DNA of 64,000 nt, taken from the NCBI GenBank assembly GCA_029204225.1, contig CM055099.1, forward strand, positions 64,663,614 through 64,727,613, read 5' to 3'. The notes under the pieces were generated by a model that made no database searches, was not told where the DNA came from, and was given only the letters and a program-made list of their open reading frames with translations. Below are positions 51,759 to 63,344 of the stretch, piece by piece (within the stretch, counting starts at the first letter, position 1; each line of letters opens with the position of its first letter). The stretch comes from Diphasiastrum complanatum (lineage: Eukaryota > Streptophyta > Lycopodiopsida > Lycopodiales > Lycopodiaceae). A program made the position numbers and the translations under genes.

Positions 51759-53600
51759 CTCCCCCTTAATTCGACTTCAAACATTTAGATAATCTTTAAT
51801 TCCTCTTGAATAAAAGATGTTTATCTCTAGACAAAGCCTAGATAAAGATATTAGTTACCATAATATTTGTTGGACAATAAATCAACTCTACACATTTTAA
51901 GCGTACTTTCTCTCGAACAAAATGAAATTGAATTTCTATGTGTTTTGTCCTAGAACAAACTCTAGGTTTGAGAGTAAGTTGTATGTAGATGAAGTTGTCA
52001 CAATAGATGGTAGTCTAGTTGTTCTGTTTGAAGTTTAGATCCTATAGAAGAAGCCTCAGCCAAATGGCTTCCTTAGTTGCTTGTGTTGTTGCTACATATT
52101 CGGCTTTAGTTGAAAATAGTGAGATCGACTTCTGTTTTCTGTTGTTCCAGAAAACTGGTGCAAATGATAAGTAGAAATAGTATCCAGAAGTGGACCTCTT
52201 GGTGTCTAAATCTCCAATCCACTCAAGCATAATTTTGTAGCAAAGTTACCAGAATAACAAAGAACTTGGTTCTTTGTCGCTTGAACGTATTTCATCACTC
52301 TTTTGAGTGCTTTTCAATGTTGGATACTTGGATTCGACCGGAATTGTGAAAGTGTGCTTATTGTCAGATCAAGTATGGTGCACACCATCGCATAAATTAA
52401 TGAGCCAATTAAAGATTGGTATGGATAACATTTCATGTCAGAGATTTCAGTAGGTGTCGAAGGGCACATATCCTTGATGAGTTTGAGTCTTGGTTCCATT
52501 GGTGAATCGATTGGTTTCGATTCAAGCATTCCGAATTTCTCAGGAATGTTTTGCACCTCTATTGGCTTAGAAGGAATGTATTCTTGGTTCAATCATGAAG
52601 GATCTGAATACCATGTAGATAGTGAGCTGGTCCTAGATCTGCCGATCTGCAATAAATAGTCATTGATTCGTTGGAACCAGGCCCTAGGTGTCTGCTTGAG
52701 CCCATAAAGAGCTTTTCAAATATTGCAGACTCGATCTTCTTGACCTTCGACAATGTATCCTTCAGGTTGTTGCATGTAGATATCTTCCTGGATAAAACCA
52801 TTCAAAAATGTAGTTTGTACATCCATCTGATGTACCTCAAGGTCTTCTGCTACTGCAATTGCCAATAAGGTTCAAATTGATGCAAGTTTGACGACGGGAA
52901 TAAAGGTCTCTATATAGTCGATACCTGGTAGTTATGAGTAGCCATTGGCTATGAGCCTTGCCTTCCACTTCAAAACAAATCCATTGGAATTATATTTTCT
53001 TTTGAAGATCCATTTACAATCGATAATATTTATTTTGACTGGTGAATCAAGACAGGATTGTCTTTAATATTGGCAGTCACAATTCGACATTTGAACGAGA
53101 AATAAATTCATGTTTCTTCAACTTGAAATCATGAAATTTGTCTTCTACGAAGACTACATCTCTGCTAATAAGGGCCTTACTAGATTCAAAATCTAAGACC
53201 TTATAATTATTTATATGTTCCAACCTTGACCAAGAATCTATTATTGGCTACTCGAACTGCTGATCAAGCCCATATTGTTACATTCGATGCATATCATTGC
53301 CTTATTCGAGACAACAACTCAAACATTCTGGTCTAAATATGCTCAAGTTCCATGAATGCTATTGTCATGATGTGTCGAAGAAAAATTCGTAAACCATTCT
53401 CATCTTAAAGTCATATGTTGTGTTGCACCAGAGTCGAGGTACTAGCAACTGAATTTTCGTGAGTGTCAGCATATTGATGTCATTGGACTCCGATAAGCTC
53501 GTCTTAGTCTTAAAATAAGAATTGGAAACTAGCACTTCACTCATCAAATTGGTATTCCTTCCCCATTTGTGTCAGTAGATGGTTCATGCATCTGAGAAGG
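51759..53600 (-). pseudogene. copia pol remains (element E): protease trace, RT, RNase H
   Basis: Minus-strand landmarks: a protease-like trace (53547-53365); SKALISRDVVFVEDKFHDF (about 53190-53130); an RT interior with many stops (52990-52600); SPMEPRLKLIKDMCPST and YQSLIGSLIYAMVCT (52592-52314); RNase H DTKRSTSGYYFYLSFAPVFW and FSTKAEYVATTQATKEAIW (52230-52042); RTKHIEIQFHFVREKV (about 51950). It ends at the polypurine tract. No integrase core was found. Confidence 0.75.
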
Positions 53601-53639
53601 ACTAATAATACTTGTAGTGACATAAAGAGTTCATTCTCC

Positions 53640-53960
53640 ATTTCCATCATTGCCTTCACTCTCATATGCTTGATAATCATATTCTTCCCCGTCATTTTTA
53701 TTATCACTAATATAGTGATTAAGATGTTGTTCTACACCAACATAATATTGCTCTCTAACTAGCTCAAGATCATTTGTTGATCTCCCGCTTCAAATTGATC
53801 ATTGCCTTCGCTCTCATATGCCTCATAATCATACTCTTCACTGTCATTTTTATTATCACTAGTATACTGTCATTCTGCACCAATATTATATTTTGTTGAT
53901 CTCCCGCTTCAAATTGGTCCTCATTTATCTCATAGTCATATTCTACACCATAGTCTTACT
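53640..53960 (-). repeat. duplicated acidic coding repeat (gag-protease linker of element E)
   Basis: The block TTGCCTTCRCTCTCATATGC...TCATTTTTATTATCACTA occurs at about 53650 and 53803, and TTGATCTCCCGCTTCAAATTG at about 53777 and 53897. The minus strand codes (SDNKNDSEEYDYEAYESEGN) in the second copy, an acidic repeat where element A has EEEEDDEAAF before its protease. Confidence 0.6.
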
Positions 53961-54039
53961 ACATTTGAGCTGATACCTTGCCCTGTTGTACTTGCATCAC
54001 TTGTGAATTAAGAAAAACATTTACTTCACCCTCCTACTG

Positions 54040-54240
54040 CATTTGTTCTACTCGTAGGATCAAGCTCTCACGTGAAAGAATTGACACAAAAATCACAAAA
54101 AGGCAAAAGCTATCACTCTCAAGCGGAGTAGCTCTCAAATCTCACGACAAAAAATTCAAATTACGCAGATGTAAAATAACCTTCAAACTTAGCACGGCCT
54201 TAGCTATTTATAGTGGCCCTTTGTGTCTCTAATATGAATT
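54040..54240 (-). promoter_or_regulatory. possible relic LTR promoter
   Basis: The minus strand has CTATAAATAG (about 54207-54216), a strong TATA box, followed by GTGCTAAG and GAGAGCT-type sequence. This is where a 5' LTR of element E would be expected, but no paired ends were found. Confidence 0.3.
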
Positions 54241-55454
54241 TGGAACCTTAATGGATTAAATTGGGCCTCTCAACCATTATTACAATTCTCACCACTAACT
54301 ATTTCGCACTTATTAGCTACATTACAAAACAATTCTACTCTAACTTAACGCCATGGCTCTATTTAGAAACATTTATCATTGAACACGTGGACTAATTTCA
54401 TGCAAGACATGACAAGTTGCTTAACTCCACATGATTTAACTAGTTTCGTCGCCTTGTGTTTTTAACCATTTTCTAGATTGAGTTTCTTACTCAAACCACT
54501 AGTTAATTAATGTGGTTCATTATCGTAATCATAAAAAAGTATTTTTGGCAATTTGTTGGTGCTCTATGGACAAAGCAAACCAACCAATAGTATATGTGCA
54601 AGTTGTTCGAAAGCAACATCAAAGGAACTAATGTCACAATGATTTCAATTTGACTCCTTTTATTAAGCCATGTAGATATTAAAAAATATTAGGAAAAATG
54701 TGCCCTTGTAAAGTCAAGGCTCTCTTTAAAAGTCATAAAAACTTGCACTCAATATTTATATAAGATCAGAACAAACACTACGGCATGCGTGTTACCCCAT
54801 TTCAAAACCTTATAAAAATGGAATAATCCGACAGTGAAATCATTTCACTTAAAAATGTTGCCCAATACAGGAATGAAATATATAGATATTTCAATCTAAA
54901 TCATAAAGCTATTTGTTGATTACCATTCAAGAGAAAAACAAGGTCATGCTTGACTGAGAGTTGTTGTCAAATGTAGTCATCCATTCCATTGAACTATACG
55001 TTTTCAACGCTGTGGCCAATGTCTCATATAATGCAACCTAATCAGTAGTCAAAATTCCCAAATAACCATGCTTATAAAGGAATGAGAGTGCTTGTCCTGA
55101 AATCACATGACAAAACTTAGATTTTAACTTCTTAGAACAAGGCTTACAATTACTGGAATATCTATTTATAAATCAGCTCTTATATACAGTAACATCACCA
55201 ACAGAAGAAAAGCACTTCCTAAAATAGACTGGTAATATCTATGCTCATACACATTAGTGCAAATTGAAGCTCATGCTCAGTCTCGAATGCTCCACGTAGG
55301 CTGCCATGAAACAAAGCAAGCGTACTACCTTTCTTCATCCCACTAATGAAGGGAATTACTATACATGGCAATCAGCAACTTATTACCATGGGAAGGCACA
55401 TAATGTGAGCAGATTATATTATTCACAGAGAGAACCTAAAGAAAGTTAAAGCCT
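54241..55454. other. intergenic; 3' flank of ARID gene
   Basis: No gene recognised. About 55100-55454 is likely 3' UTR side of the minus-strand ARID gene. Confidence 0.45.
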
Positions 55455-56830
55455 TCATGGATGCAAATGAGCACTATCTGCAATATCTATTGAATAAGTA
55501 CCATCTGAATTCCAAAGGCAAGTGCGCATACTACTCGCCAATGTAGCACAGTATTGGACCCAATGCTCATTTTTCTGAAAAAGTTTGGGACCTTGGCCTC
55601 TCTTAGGGTCTGCTGGATTTGAAGCCACTCTTTTTATCCACTTAAAAGCACCAACAAGAGGATCTTGCTTTGACTTGACTGCTGAACTGTATTCTGCAGC
55701 CACGTTAAGCATCTCTTCATATGTGCTTCCTACTACTTCTTGTCCTTTGCTATGAGTTACAGCTGAAAGTTTATTGTTCAGTGCTTTGGCACTTATCTCC
55801 TGGTCAAAAGTTAAATCTTCAGATGCTGTCAGCCCCAAAATCTTTCCACTCTCCAAAAGCTTCAAGTATTTGACATAGATCAGCTTCAAGCATGGTCCAC
55901 AATCAGGCCCAAATCCCAACCCTTCCGAAACCTTCCTCCATGACCCACCATCCGTGACCTTTGTATACCCACCAACATCTTTCACCATTCTACTCAATAA
56001 AAACAGGTCAACCTCTTTGTCACCCACTATCACAGGAAGAGGCCTGCACATTTTCATTTTCCGAGCTTGAAGAGCTTTTTGAATGATTTTCATGAAAGAG
56101 GCCTTGGCCAAACTTTCTTCCTCTCCACATTCTATGCCAAGGTCATTATGTCTAAACGGGTTTGCTAATAATTTGCCTTTTTCTTCGCTCCTAGTATTTC
56201 CAGCATCTACATCCTTTCCCATCTCCACCTTAGATGCTACATCCTTAGGAAAAGGAGTTTCAAAATCCCAGGATTGTGTGGTATGTATGGTCTCTTTGAA
56301 CAGACTTTTAGCACTATGCCTTGAATCTTCTTCCACAAGCAAAGCACTGTGTAGACTTTGCACTGGTGACTTGGACTTGCTTGAAACTGTGTTGGAAGTC
56401 AAGTTGTGGCTTGAAGCCTTTGACAAGCATCCTGTTGAAGCTCCAACTTGTGCCACATTCAAATCTCTGATTTTGCAAGTTTGCAAAGACAGTAGTTCCT
56501 CTTGCAACGTTGGCTCCTTCAAAATTGAGCCTGAAATGTTGTCCCGTATGTGATCAAGATTCAACTGTTCAGACGACTCCTCTGCTATTTCTGAATTGGC
56601 CTCCAGCCATTTACCGGCCTCTTTACACCTACTTGATGTGAAGGGCTTGACACACTTTATAAGCTGGGGAGATATATCGACTTCCAGTGGTCGTTTCTGT
56701 TGTCCCATCATGCTGCCCATCCAACAAACAAATAAGCTTGATGCAATCAGCATAAACATCAACGCTGAGACTAGCGAAAAACCCCAAGCAAACTGGACTT
56801 CATGAAGTGCAGGCTCATTGGACCCCCAAT
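55455..56830 (-). CDS. ARID DNA-binding domain protein, long last exon
   Basis: The frame is open from the acceptor (TTTCTCTCATGGTGTAG, exon start 56830) to the stop at 55455: 457 codons plus a split first codon. The ARID domain lies at about 244-327 (RPLPVIVGDKEVDLFLLSRM; VKDVGGYTKVTDGGSWRKVS; LKLIYVKYLKLLE), a helix-turn-helix fold binding AT-rich DNA in chromatin regulators. A later block (KWIKRVASNPADP ... EHWVQYC) resembles the conserved region after ARID in plant ARID/ELM2-type proteins. Oddly, residues 13-38 (FAWGFSLVSALMFMLIASSL...) form a hydrophobic helix. If translation starts in this exon, the first Met is at 56759, with another at 56720. An upstream exon was not found. The exon itself shows no damage. 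Confidence 0.8.
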
Positions 56831-57140
56831 CTACACCATGAGAGAGAAAACATTAAGGGCAAAAAGAGGGTCTCTTCAGGTGATTTCGCTATTTTGAAAG
56901 CCCAAAAAATTTTAAGGTGAAGTTTTGTCTATGCATTAGTTATTCAAGTTTTTTTTTTTTGAAGAATGAGGTCCAGCAGAAGGTGATAGCATTTCAGAAT
57001 AAAGTTTGTCTGTCATATGCTTCTGTGGAATTCCAACACTTCAATTAAGCCCTCAATATTTCAAGGAAAAATTCAGCCCTTGTTATGTGAATTTTGCTTT
57101 TTCTAGGGCCTATTTTGCAAGTTTAGGTAACAGACAGAAA
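56831..57140. other. upstream of ARID exon
   Basis: It is probably the 3' end of an ARID-gene intron (CT-rich minus-strand tract before the acceptor). No exon recognised. Confidence 0.4.
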
Positions 57141-57350
57141 CCCGTCAGGTCGCCCATACATGTCTCAGTAAAAATGATGGTAGTAAGGAAGAAGTCAAAT
57201 GTTTTTACTGTGGCAAAGTTGGGCACTATGTGAAATGCACGAAGAGGAAAGCAGATATTATGGCAAAGAAAATTGAGGGTAAGATTACAGAGAAAGTCAA
57301 TCTTATAGCTGAAAAGAAAAAACTCTTATTTAAGTTCTCATGAGCACCTT
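57140..57350 (+). pseudogene. copia gag fragment with degenerate knuckle
   Basis: 57180-57260 reads VKCFYCGKVGHYVKCTKRKAD: a CCHC knuckle lacking one residue before the last Cys. It is followed by a Lys-rich stretch (IMAKKIEGK). The only other retrotransposon sequence nearby is unrelated. Confidence 0.65.
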
Positions 57351-58480
57351 TTTGATCTTTTACAGGGTCAAGGAGTTTGTCAGAGGATTCCCATTCTCGA
57401 TGCCAGCAGCCTAGAAGGATGCAAGAAGTTGATGTTTCTACATGTTACAGTCTTGTAGATGCAGTGGCAGATGCAAGAGCGTACATTATCCTTCGCATAT
57501 CTCATGGAATGTCTTGACACTTTGTTCCGTAGTTAGTCATGAATATTTGCTCAAGGGGTAGTATTGGAAGTATGACTTGCACATCCATGTTGGATGACAT
57601 CAAGATCATGCAACAATTATGAATGGTATGCTACATTAGCAATTAATTAGGGTTTACTACAGTTGCAATAGTTAACGGCATATGCTTAATTGAATCTATT
57701 TTTGGAAGTTAGCTATTTATTGTTGAACACACTTGCAATGTACCCATTAGTAATAAATAGCTAAAGGGCCCAAAGTGCAAACAATGCTATCATCTAGGTT
57801 CCACGTAGCCCTCCTATATTTGAGGTACATTATGTATACATAGCTTGTGGTATATTGTATCATGTGTGTACAGACCCCAGAGTCCAGACTCCATACCAAT
57901 AACAATCAACTATATTTATAACTTAATATTCATGACTCATTACTCATGTAATGTTAATAAGTTGGGACTTTAATTTCTAAATTCTGCAATTGTCAATAAC
58001 TCGTTGGTAGTTAGTAGTTACTAAACAGTGAGCAATGAGTACTAGCTTCTAAGTGATTAAAACTTATGTGATGGTCGATCAATTACAAGTAGAATTTATG
58101 CTTTATGTTTCACCCTTTAACTACTTTAAAATCTGTAATAAATCATAGCATTGGGCACTCGACATTTACAAGACTTTCCTTTTGGACATTGAAGCTAGGG
58201 GTCACAATGTCGCATCATGATTCAGATTTAAAAAATAATTGCAAATTCAAGACCAAGGTAATTGTAATCGCATGATGACAATGTAGTTTACACCCTAACC
58301 TTAACCAAGCAATGGTTTTTTGCCTATTAATCCAGATTCCAAACATAACCTAAAATCATGATTTTTTGAAAACCCCAAAACCAAAATATGTTGGATTTCT
58401 TAGGACCCGATCTAAACCAATTTGATTTGGACGAATAATAGTTTGAATCAACAAATCAAATTAGTTGAAAAAAAATTGGT
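57351..58480. other. intergenic
   Basis: Nothing recognised beyond AT-rich DNA. A short frame at about 57370-57520 (QEVDVSTCYSLVDAVADARA) has no known domain. Confidence 0.4.
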
Positions 58481-58483
58481 TTT

Positions 58484-59130
58484 GTGCATATTGTGGGCAA
58501 TATAGATAGACTAGGTAGAATATCTGTATCGATGTTGTCTAGGATAGGTGGTGACATAACAAAGGAGGCGTGTGATTTTCACCCTTATGGACTCCCCACA
58601 AAGTCTCAGACCAGAAGCTTCATCATGCATAGAACAGGCCAAATGCTATGGCATCTCTATTTGTGTCTTCAGTGCCTAAGAGTACGAGTAGGTCACATGC
58701 ACCAAGACACCTCCACATTAGCTTTCATACAGTTGTGCAAGGACCAATGTAATAAGTTTCTATCACTTCTCTAAAGGTGAGGCACAAACTCAATCTGAAA
58801 TCTAGCTCTAAAGAGCGAAGTCAATCAAATGAAGTCCCTACTTCTACATAGAAGAACAAGCATTTTATCACTTCAACTTGCTCAAAACCTAGCTAAAAAG
58901 CATAGTTGGTTGGAAAAATGCACCATCAAGATAGAAAACGTGAGGATATTAGCCAAAATATCTAGCCGCAGATTAAAAAGATCTCAAACGAGAACTGTGT
59001 CCTTTGATGCAGCACAAAAATATATCATCATCATATCTAGGATAGTATCCGACATAACAGAAGATGTGTGCAATTTTCAACCTTATGAAGTTTGTCCCCA
59101 AAGTCTCAAACCATTTGTCCAATAGTGCCT
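58484..59130. repeat. diverged direct repeat pair, about 490 bp apart
   Basis: TCTAGGATAGGTGGTGACATAAC...CCTTATGG...CCACAAAGTCTCAGACCA (about 58538-58613) recurs as TCTAGGATAGTATCCGACATAAC...CCTTATGA...CCCAAAGTCTCAAACCA (about 59034-59112). The order and spacing inside are kept. The minus strand of the second copy gives KWFETLGTNFIRLKIAHIF, which might be a trace of copia RT, but this is weak. Confidence 0.5.
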
Positions 59131-59379
59131 TTTTGTAAGTGACCACCACCCCAAGTATATATAGGAGTGGAAGAGTCCATTTAGCTAAAAGAACCTCATT
59201 TGCATAATAGAGCTTTATCTTCTTCCATTGAGAGTTCTCCTCTGTGACGATTTTATAATTGTTACACTGTGTATTATAATTTCTGTGAACCAAGTTAATT
59301 AGTTTTATTTTATCGTTGGGTCTTTTACAAGTAGGTTAAGCCTTTGTGAAGTTGGGTTTTAGGTTAAGCCGTCATTTGA

Positions 59380-60060
59380 GTTAGGTTAAGCCGTCATTTG
59401 AGTCAGTTCCTAAGTAGAGAAACGAGAGAAGAGCGGATCTTACCCTCAGAATACTCATCCTATGCTTAGAGAGAACTTGCAAAGGAGAGAGGGAAACTTC
59501 AAAGTTAGAAGTACGCAGAGGAGAGATGAAAGAAGAACCGTATGCGTAGACGGTCATCAGCATCATGGAACTATACTTGTCGCGCAACAATTCTGGCGTT
59601 AAAATCACCAGTAAGAAGAATAGAGCCATGATCTGAGAATCTAATAATATTTGTGGAGAGATTAGTGAATGGAGAGCCAATGCCCTCTGCGCAAGAGGAA
59701 GACTCAGGAGGAAAGTAGCATGCAAGAGATCTTCGGCCAATCCAATATCACGTCTCATCTGAGACGGACCCATATATAACGTATGTACTCGTCATGACTG
59801 ATAAACTCTATTATCAAGTGTAGTGACTCTTTGTATAAGCATGTGACCCCACCTGAACCTCTACACTCATGGATCTCACCTCTCCGCTGTATATTGAATC
59901 CCATCTATAGTCCGAGAGAGAGGGAAAGGATCGGTTGTGGGAAATCAAGACACGAGAGAGTGTTAGAAGCCAAGGGCTCCAAGCTCCTCTCCCCAAGCTA
60001 GCCAGTGCGTAGAATGAATCTCGTCCCAACCATAGACAAGCCCTAGACTTGGAGTTCATA
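59380..60060 (-). pseudogene. LINE-type (non-LTR) AP endonuclease relic
   Basis: On the minus strand about 59715-59580 reads YFPPESSSCAEG, FTNLSTNIIRFSDHGSILLT, then GDFNARI followed by a stop. The GDFNAR motif with upstream YxPPE and FSxxGxILL spacing is the pattern of the AP-type endonuclease that nicks target DNA in plant LINEs. Flanking frames (60059-59814; 59560-59400) lie on the same strand but have drifted. No reverse transcriptase was found. Confidence 0.65.
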
Positions 60061-60082
60061 ACTATGCCACGTCATTCCGGAC

Positions 60083-60135
60083 AATGTAATTAATAACCTT
60101 GTGAGGACCCAGATGCTCTAAATAGGACATATGGA
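60083..60135. repeat. 53-bp inverted repeat, left arm
   Basis: Reverse complement of 63247-63299 with one mismatch in 53 bases. The right arm continues the gypsy fragment on the minus strand. Confidence 0.9.
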
Positions 60136-62910
60136 AGCGGAGACATCGACAACTGAGAAATTGTCTAATCCCCCAAGTTTTTGTAGCTTAGAAAGGACTA
60201 CCATTGTCCAAAGCGACATGCAAGAGTCAGATCCAGCTACAGAGGTCCTATTTTGAGTTTGCCATCGAGGAGCGATGACATTCTTGAGGAGGGAGAGACT
60301 GCCAAGTGGACAAATCACCAACATGAGCGCCAAGTGTGCTCGGACCAAAATAGCAAGTCGACTTATCCTGAAGATTAGTTTGACTTCAAATATCAAATAA
60401 ATACTTAGAGATAGAACAATTATTCAAATGTATATCTTTGCTCTGAAGTACTATATTATATTTCAAAAGTACTCTAAGCGATAAATTTTCCAATTGGCTT
60501 TAACTCTTCTCCAACTAGTAACATCACATTTATATAAACTCAATTTAAATTTTACATAAACCTCCGAGTGAATTATCACTTTACATTGGAGATCAATGTT
60601 CAAAAGTTACAGAAACAAACAATTATAGTCCAAGACCATCCATAATTTCTTATAGACTTGTCATAAATGCTTCTTGGTACAAATACTCTTAGAATCCAAA
60701 AACTAAGATATAACAGTTCATTCCACCAAAATCTCTAGGAGAACCATCAAGATAAAAATGACTTTAACTCAACTTTGAGTACCCCAGATACTCTTTTGAG
60801 TTAAGTGCCTAGCATCTCATGCAAGAAAATAGCAACCATTCAATTCAATAGAGCTGTCTGTGTCCCAATTAACTAGAGATCTAAGCTAAATATTGTACAC
60901 AAGCATCTGTAGACTACAATCTGTAGCAGAGTTTCATCCACTAAATTAAGCAAACTAAGCATGTGTCTTATAAGCAATATAGATTAAAACAAAACAGTTC
61001 CTGGTGAATTCTCTTCCGACTGCTTATTCAGCCAATTAACTTTTAGCCAGGAGTAATCCAATTAGTCAAGTCAATTGCTAATGATTCAGAAATTTCAAAT
61101 GTCTAAGTGCCAAAATCATTTATCCTGGAACTTATTCCAGAACAACACCACATTTAGATCCTCTTCTAAATCATGTTTGAGTCAATAATTCATCCTTTCC
61201 ACAGAAAGAATCATTAACCTGCAAGTAATTATTCTGAACATAGCTTGGTCATATGTCTATGCTCACTGACTAGTTTAAGTATACGATATAAACTCAGTAC
61301 ATAGGAAACAAATAGTAGATCCACAAGATTAAGATGTACAAAACCAATCATTCTACTATGATCCAATGCATAAACATATTCTATAAATTGGCAGATTCCT
61401 CCCAAAATCCGCATATGTTACTCACATAACTCACTAAGAATCTTGGAACTCAATTACACAAGAACTCTATTCCTAGTAAATAGCATTGACTTATATAGAC
61501 ATCTTTGGACATAAGGTTAAGATTAAAGCTTTATTCCCACCTGATCCAATCCATAACAAAATGGTACCACGTGATAGTACTCATTGAACCAAAAGGAACA
61601 TTAAGAATCTCAATGTAACCGAAGAAATATTGTAATAGATATCCAATATTCAATCATTATAAAGAATCTCTCTATAATGCCTCAAAAAGAATCCAAATTA
61701 CCAGATTCCTGCATGGAACACATTTCAACTAATTCCATTTGCAAATTCCAGGAATTTAACCCAAATCCAATTGCAACGCAAAAATGGTTCCATAACTGGA
61801 TTATTATTCGACTATCATCACTTTTCCTTTAGAATTTTCGACTCCTCAAACTCTAAATAAATGTTGGGCAAAAGAAATCAATTTCCAGAGAAAGTTTAAA
61901 AATGTTCCAAAGCTTAATTCCCAATTGTATTCTCACTTGCTATCTCTTATACTTCAGGAATTCAAAGTACATTAACATAATTGGTCCACTTGGTCAACCA
62001 ACCATCTACCCCTCAGGCTTCACCTACTTCCTCACTTCCCAAATGTGGTTTAGGCTGAAAGCCCCGGATTCGAAAAGGAAAAAAACCTAAACTTGAATCA
62101 ATAGAATTTCTATCTACTGGTCATTCAAACTGTTTCGATTGTTCATTAGTAAGTGTTGCACTCAACTACTGGCAAATCTACACATAGATCGGTATAGAAA
62201 CCATTCCAATAAGACTTGCATTATTCTCGGCCACTATTGATCACATAGACCGGAAATTGCTCTATCTAGTTCACAGATCCCCAAAATCTTCAAACAAAAG
62301 TGAAAAGTATTGTGACCTTATAAAACTGACTGCTTTCATATCAGTAAGGTCATTCACTTTATAAGCTATTCTTGTTTGATCAAAACCCGACGAATTTGAA
62401 CAAAGTCAAAACATCCACGGTTCTTTCAAAATTTTACATAACTGGGATTTTCAAAATTCGTTCGACCTGGACCGAAACTGTGAAAATCGATTTATCGCAT
62501 CGACTTGGCAGTTTCACAATTGCCATCCCATTTCGAACTGACTTCGAAACATCCGGCAAGCATCAAACATGACATGCAATGATTAAATCAAAAAAAAAAT
62601 TACGTAAACTGCCAAACAACTGGGAAATTTGCTTCTAAACTAGTTTTTACGAAAACTGTATTCATGCAAGAAATTTTTCTGATCAACCTACTGTTACATC
62701 AGTACCATGTATCTAGACATGCAAACTGATTAAAAAAAAAAACATTTTCAACACCGGGAATGCACTTTACAGCTTTACCTACTTGCATGCAATCAGAACT
62801 CATGCACTCATGAGGGACTTTAATATGTGCTTAGAATGATGGTTTTCAAAGTTTTTTCCTAAAAAGAGCTTACGTTTCATGTTGTAAACTGGATAAAGAT
62901 TGATCTACAA
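60136..62910. other. AT-rich intergenic stretch
   Basis: About 2.8 kb without a recognised gene, bounded by the two arms of the 53-bp inverted repeat. Sequence looks non-coding on both strands. Confidence 0.45.
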
Positions 62911-62914
62911 CACC

Positions 62915-63131
62915 TATAACAAGGTTAGGATTTGCAAAGTTAAAAAGCGGGTGTAAAGAGAGGAAATTGGTAATGAAAACTCACAAAGAGAATGGTAGGA
63001 GGGCGAGTCCCTACAAGCATATATAACAAGGTTAGGATTTGCAAAATTAAAAAGCGGGTGTAGAAAGAGGAAACTAGTAATGAAAACTCACAAAGAGAAT
63101 GGTAGGAGGGCGAGTCCCTACAAGCATATAT
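62915..63131. repeat. 107-bp tandem duplication
   Basis: AACAAGGTTAGGATTTGCAA starts at 62919 and again at 63026; the two copies run through GGGCGAGTCCCTACAAGCAT and differ at only a few positions. Confidence 0.93.
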
Positions 63132-63246
63132 GGACCCAAGCCTCATCTGTGCATGTGCCCATGCAAGCCATGAATATCGTAAATGCTCTTTTCATTACTA
63201 TTGATACTCTACACATGCACATAGTACTCCTAACCCATGCACTAGC

Positions 63247-63299
63247 TCCATATGTCCTATTTAGAGCATCTGGGTCCTCACAAGCTTATTAATTACATT
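63247..63299. repeat. 53-bp inverted repeat, right arm
   Basis: Partner of 60083-60135. On the minus strand it lies just after the gypsy RNase H, in a frame reading VVESKLINEITNVINKLVRT. Confidence 0.9.
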
Positions 63300-63344
63300 T
63301 GTAATCTCATTAATGAGCTTGCTTTCAACAACTGTGAAAGACAT

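Noticed and set aside
63080-63292. 70-codon plus-strand frame overlapping the 107-bp tandem repeat
   Set aside because: Partly made of the duplicated segment; no conserved motif; lies opposite a gypsy tail.
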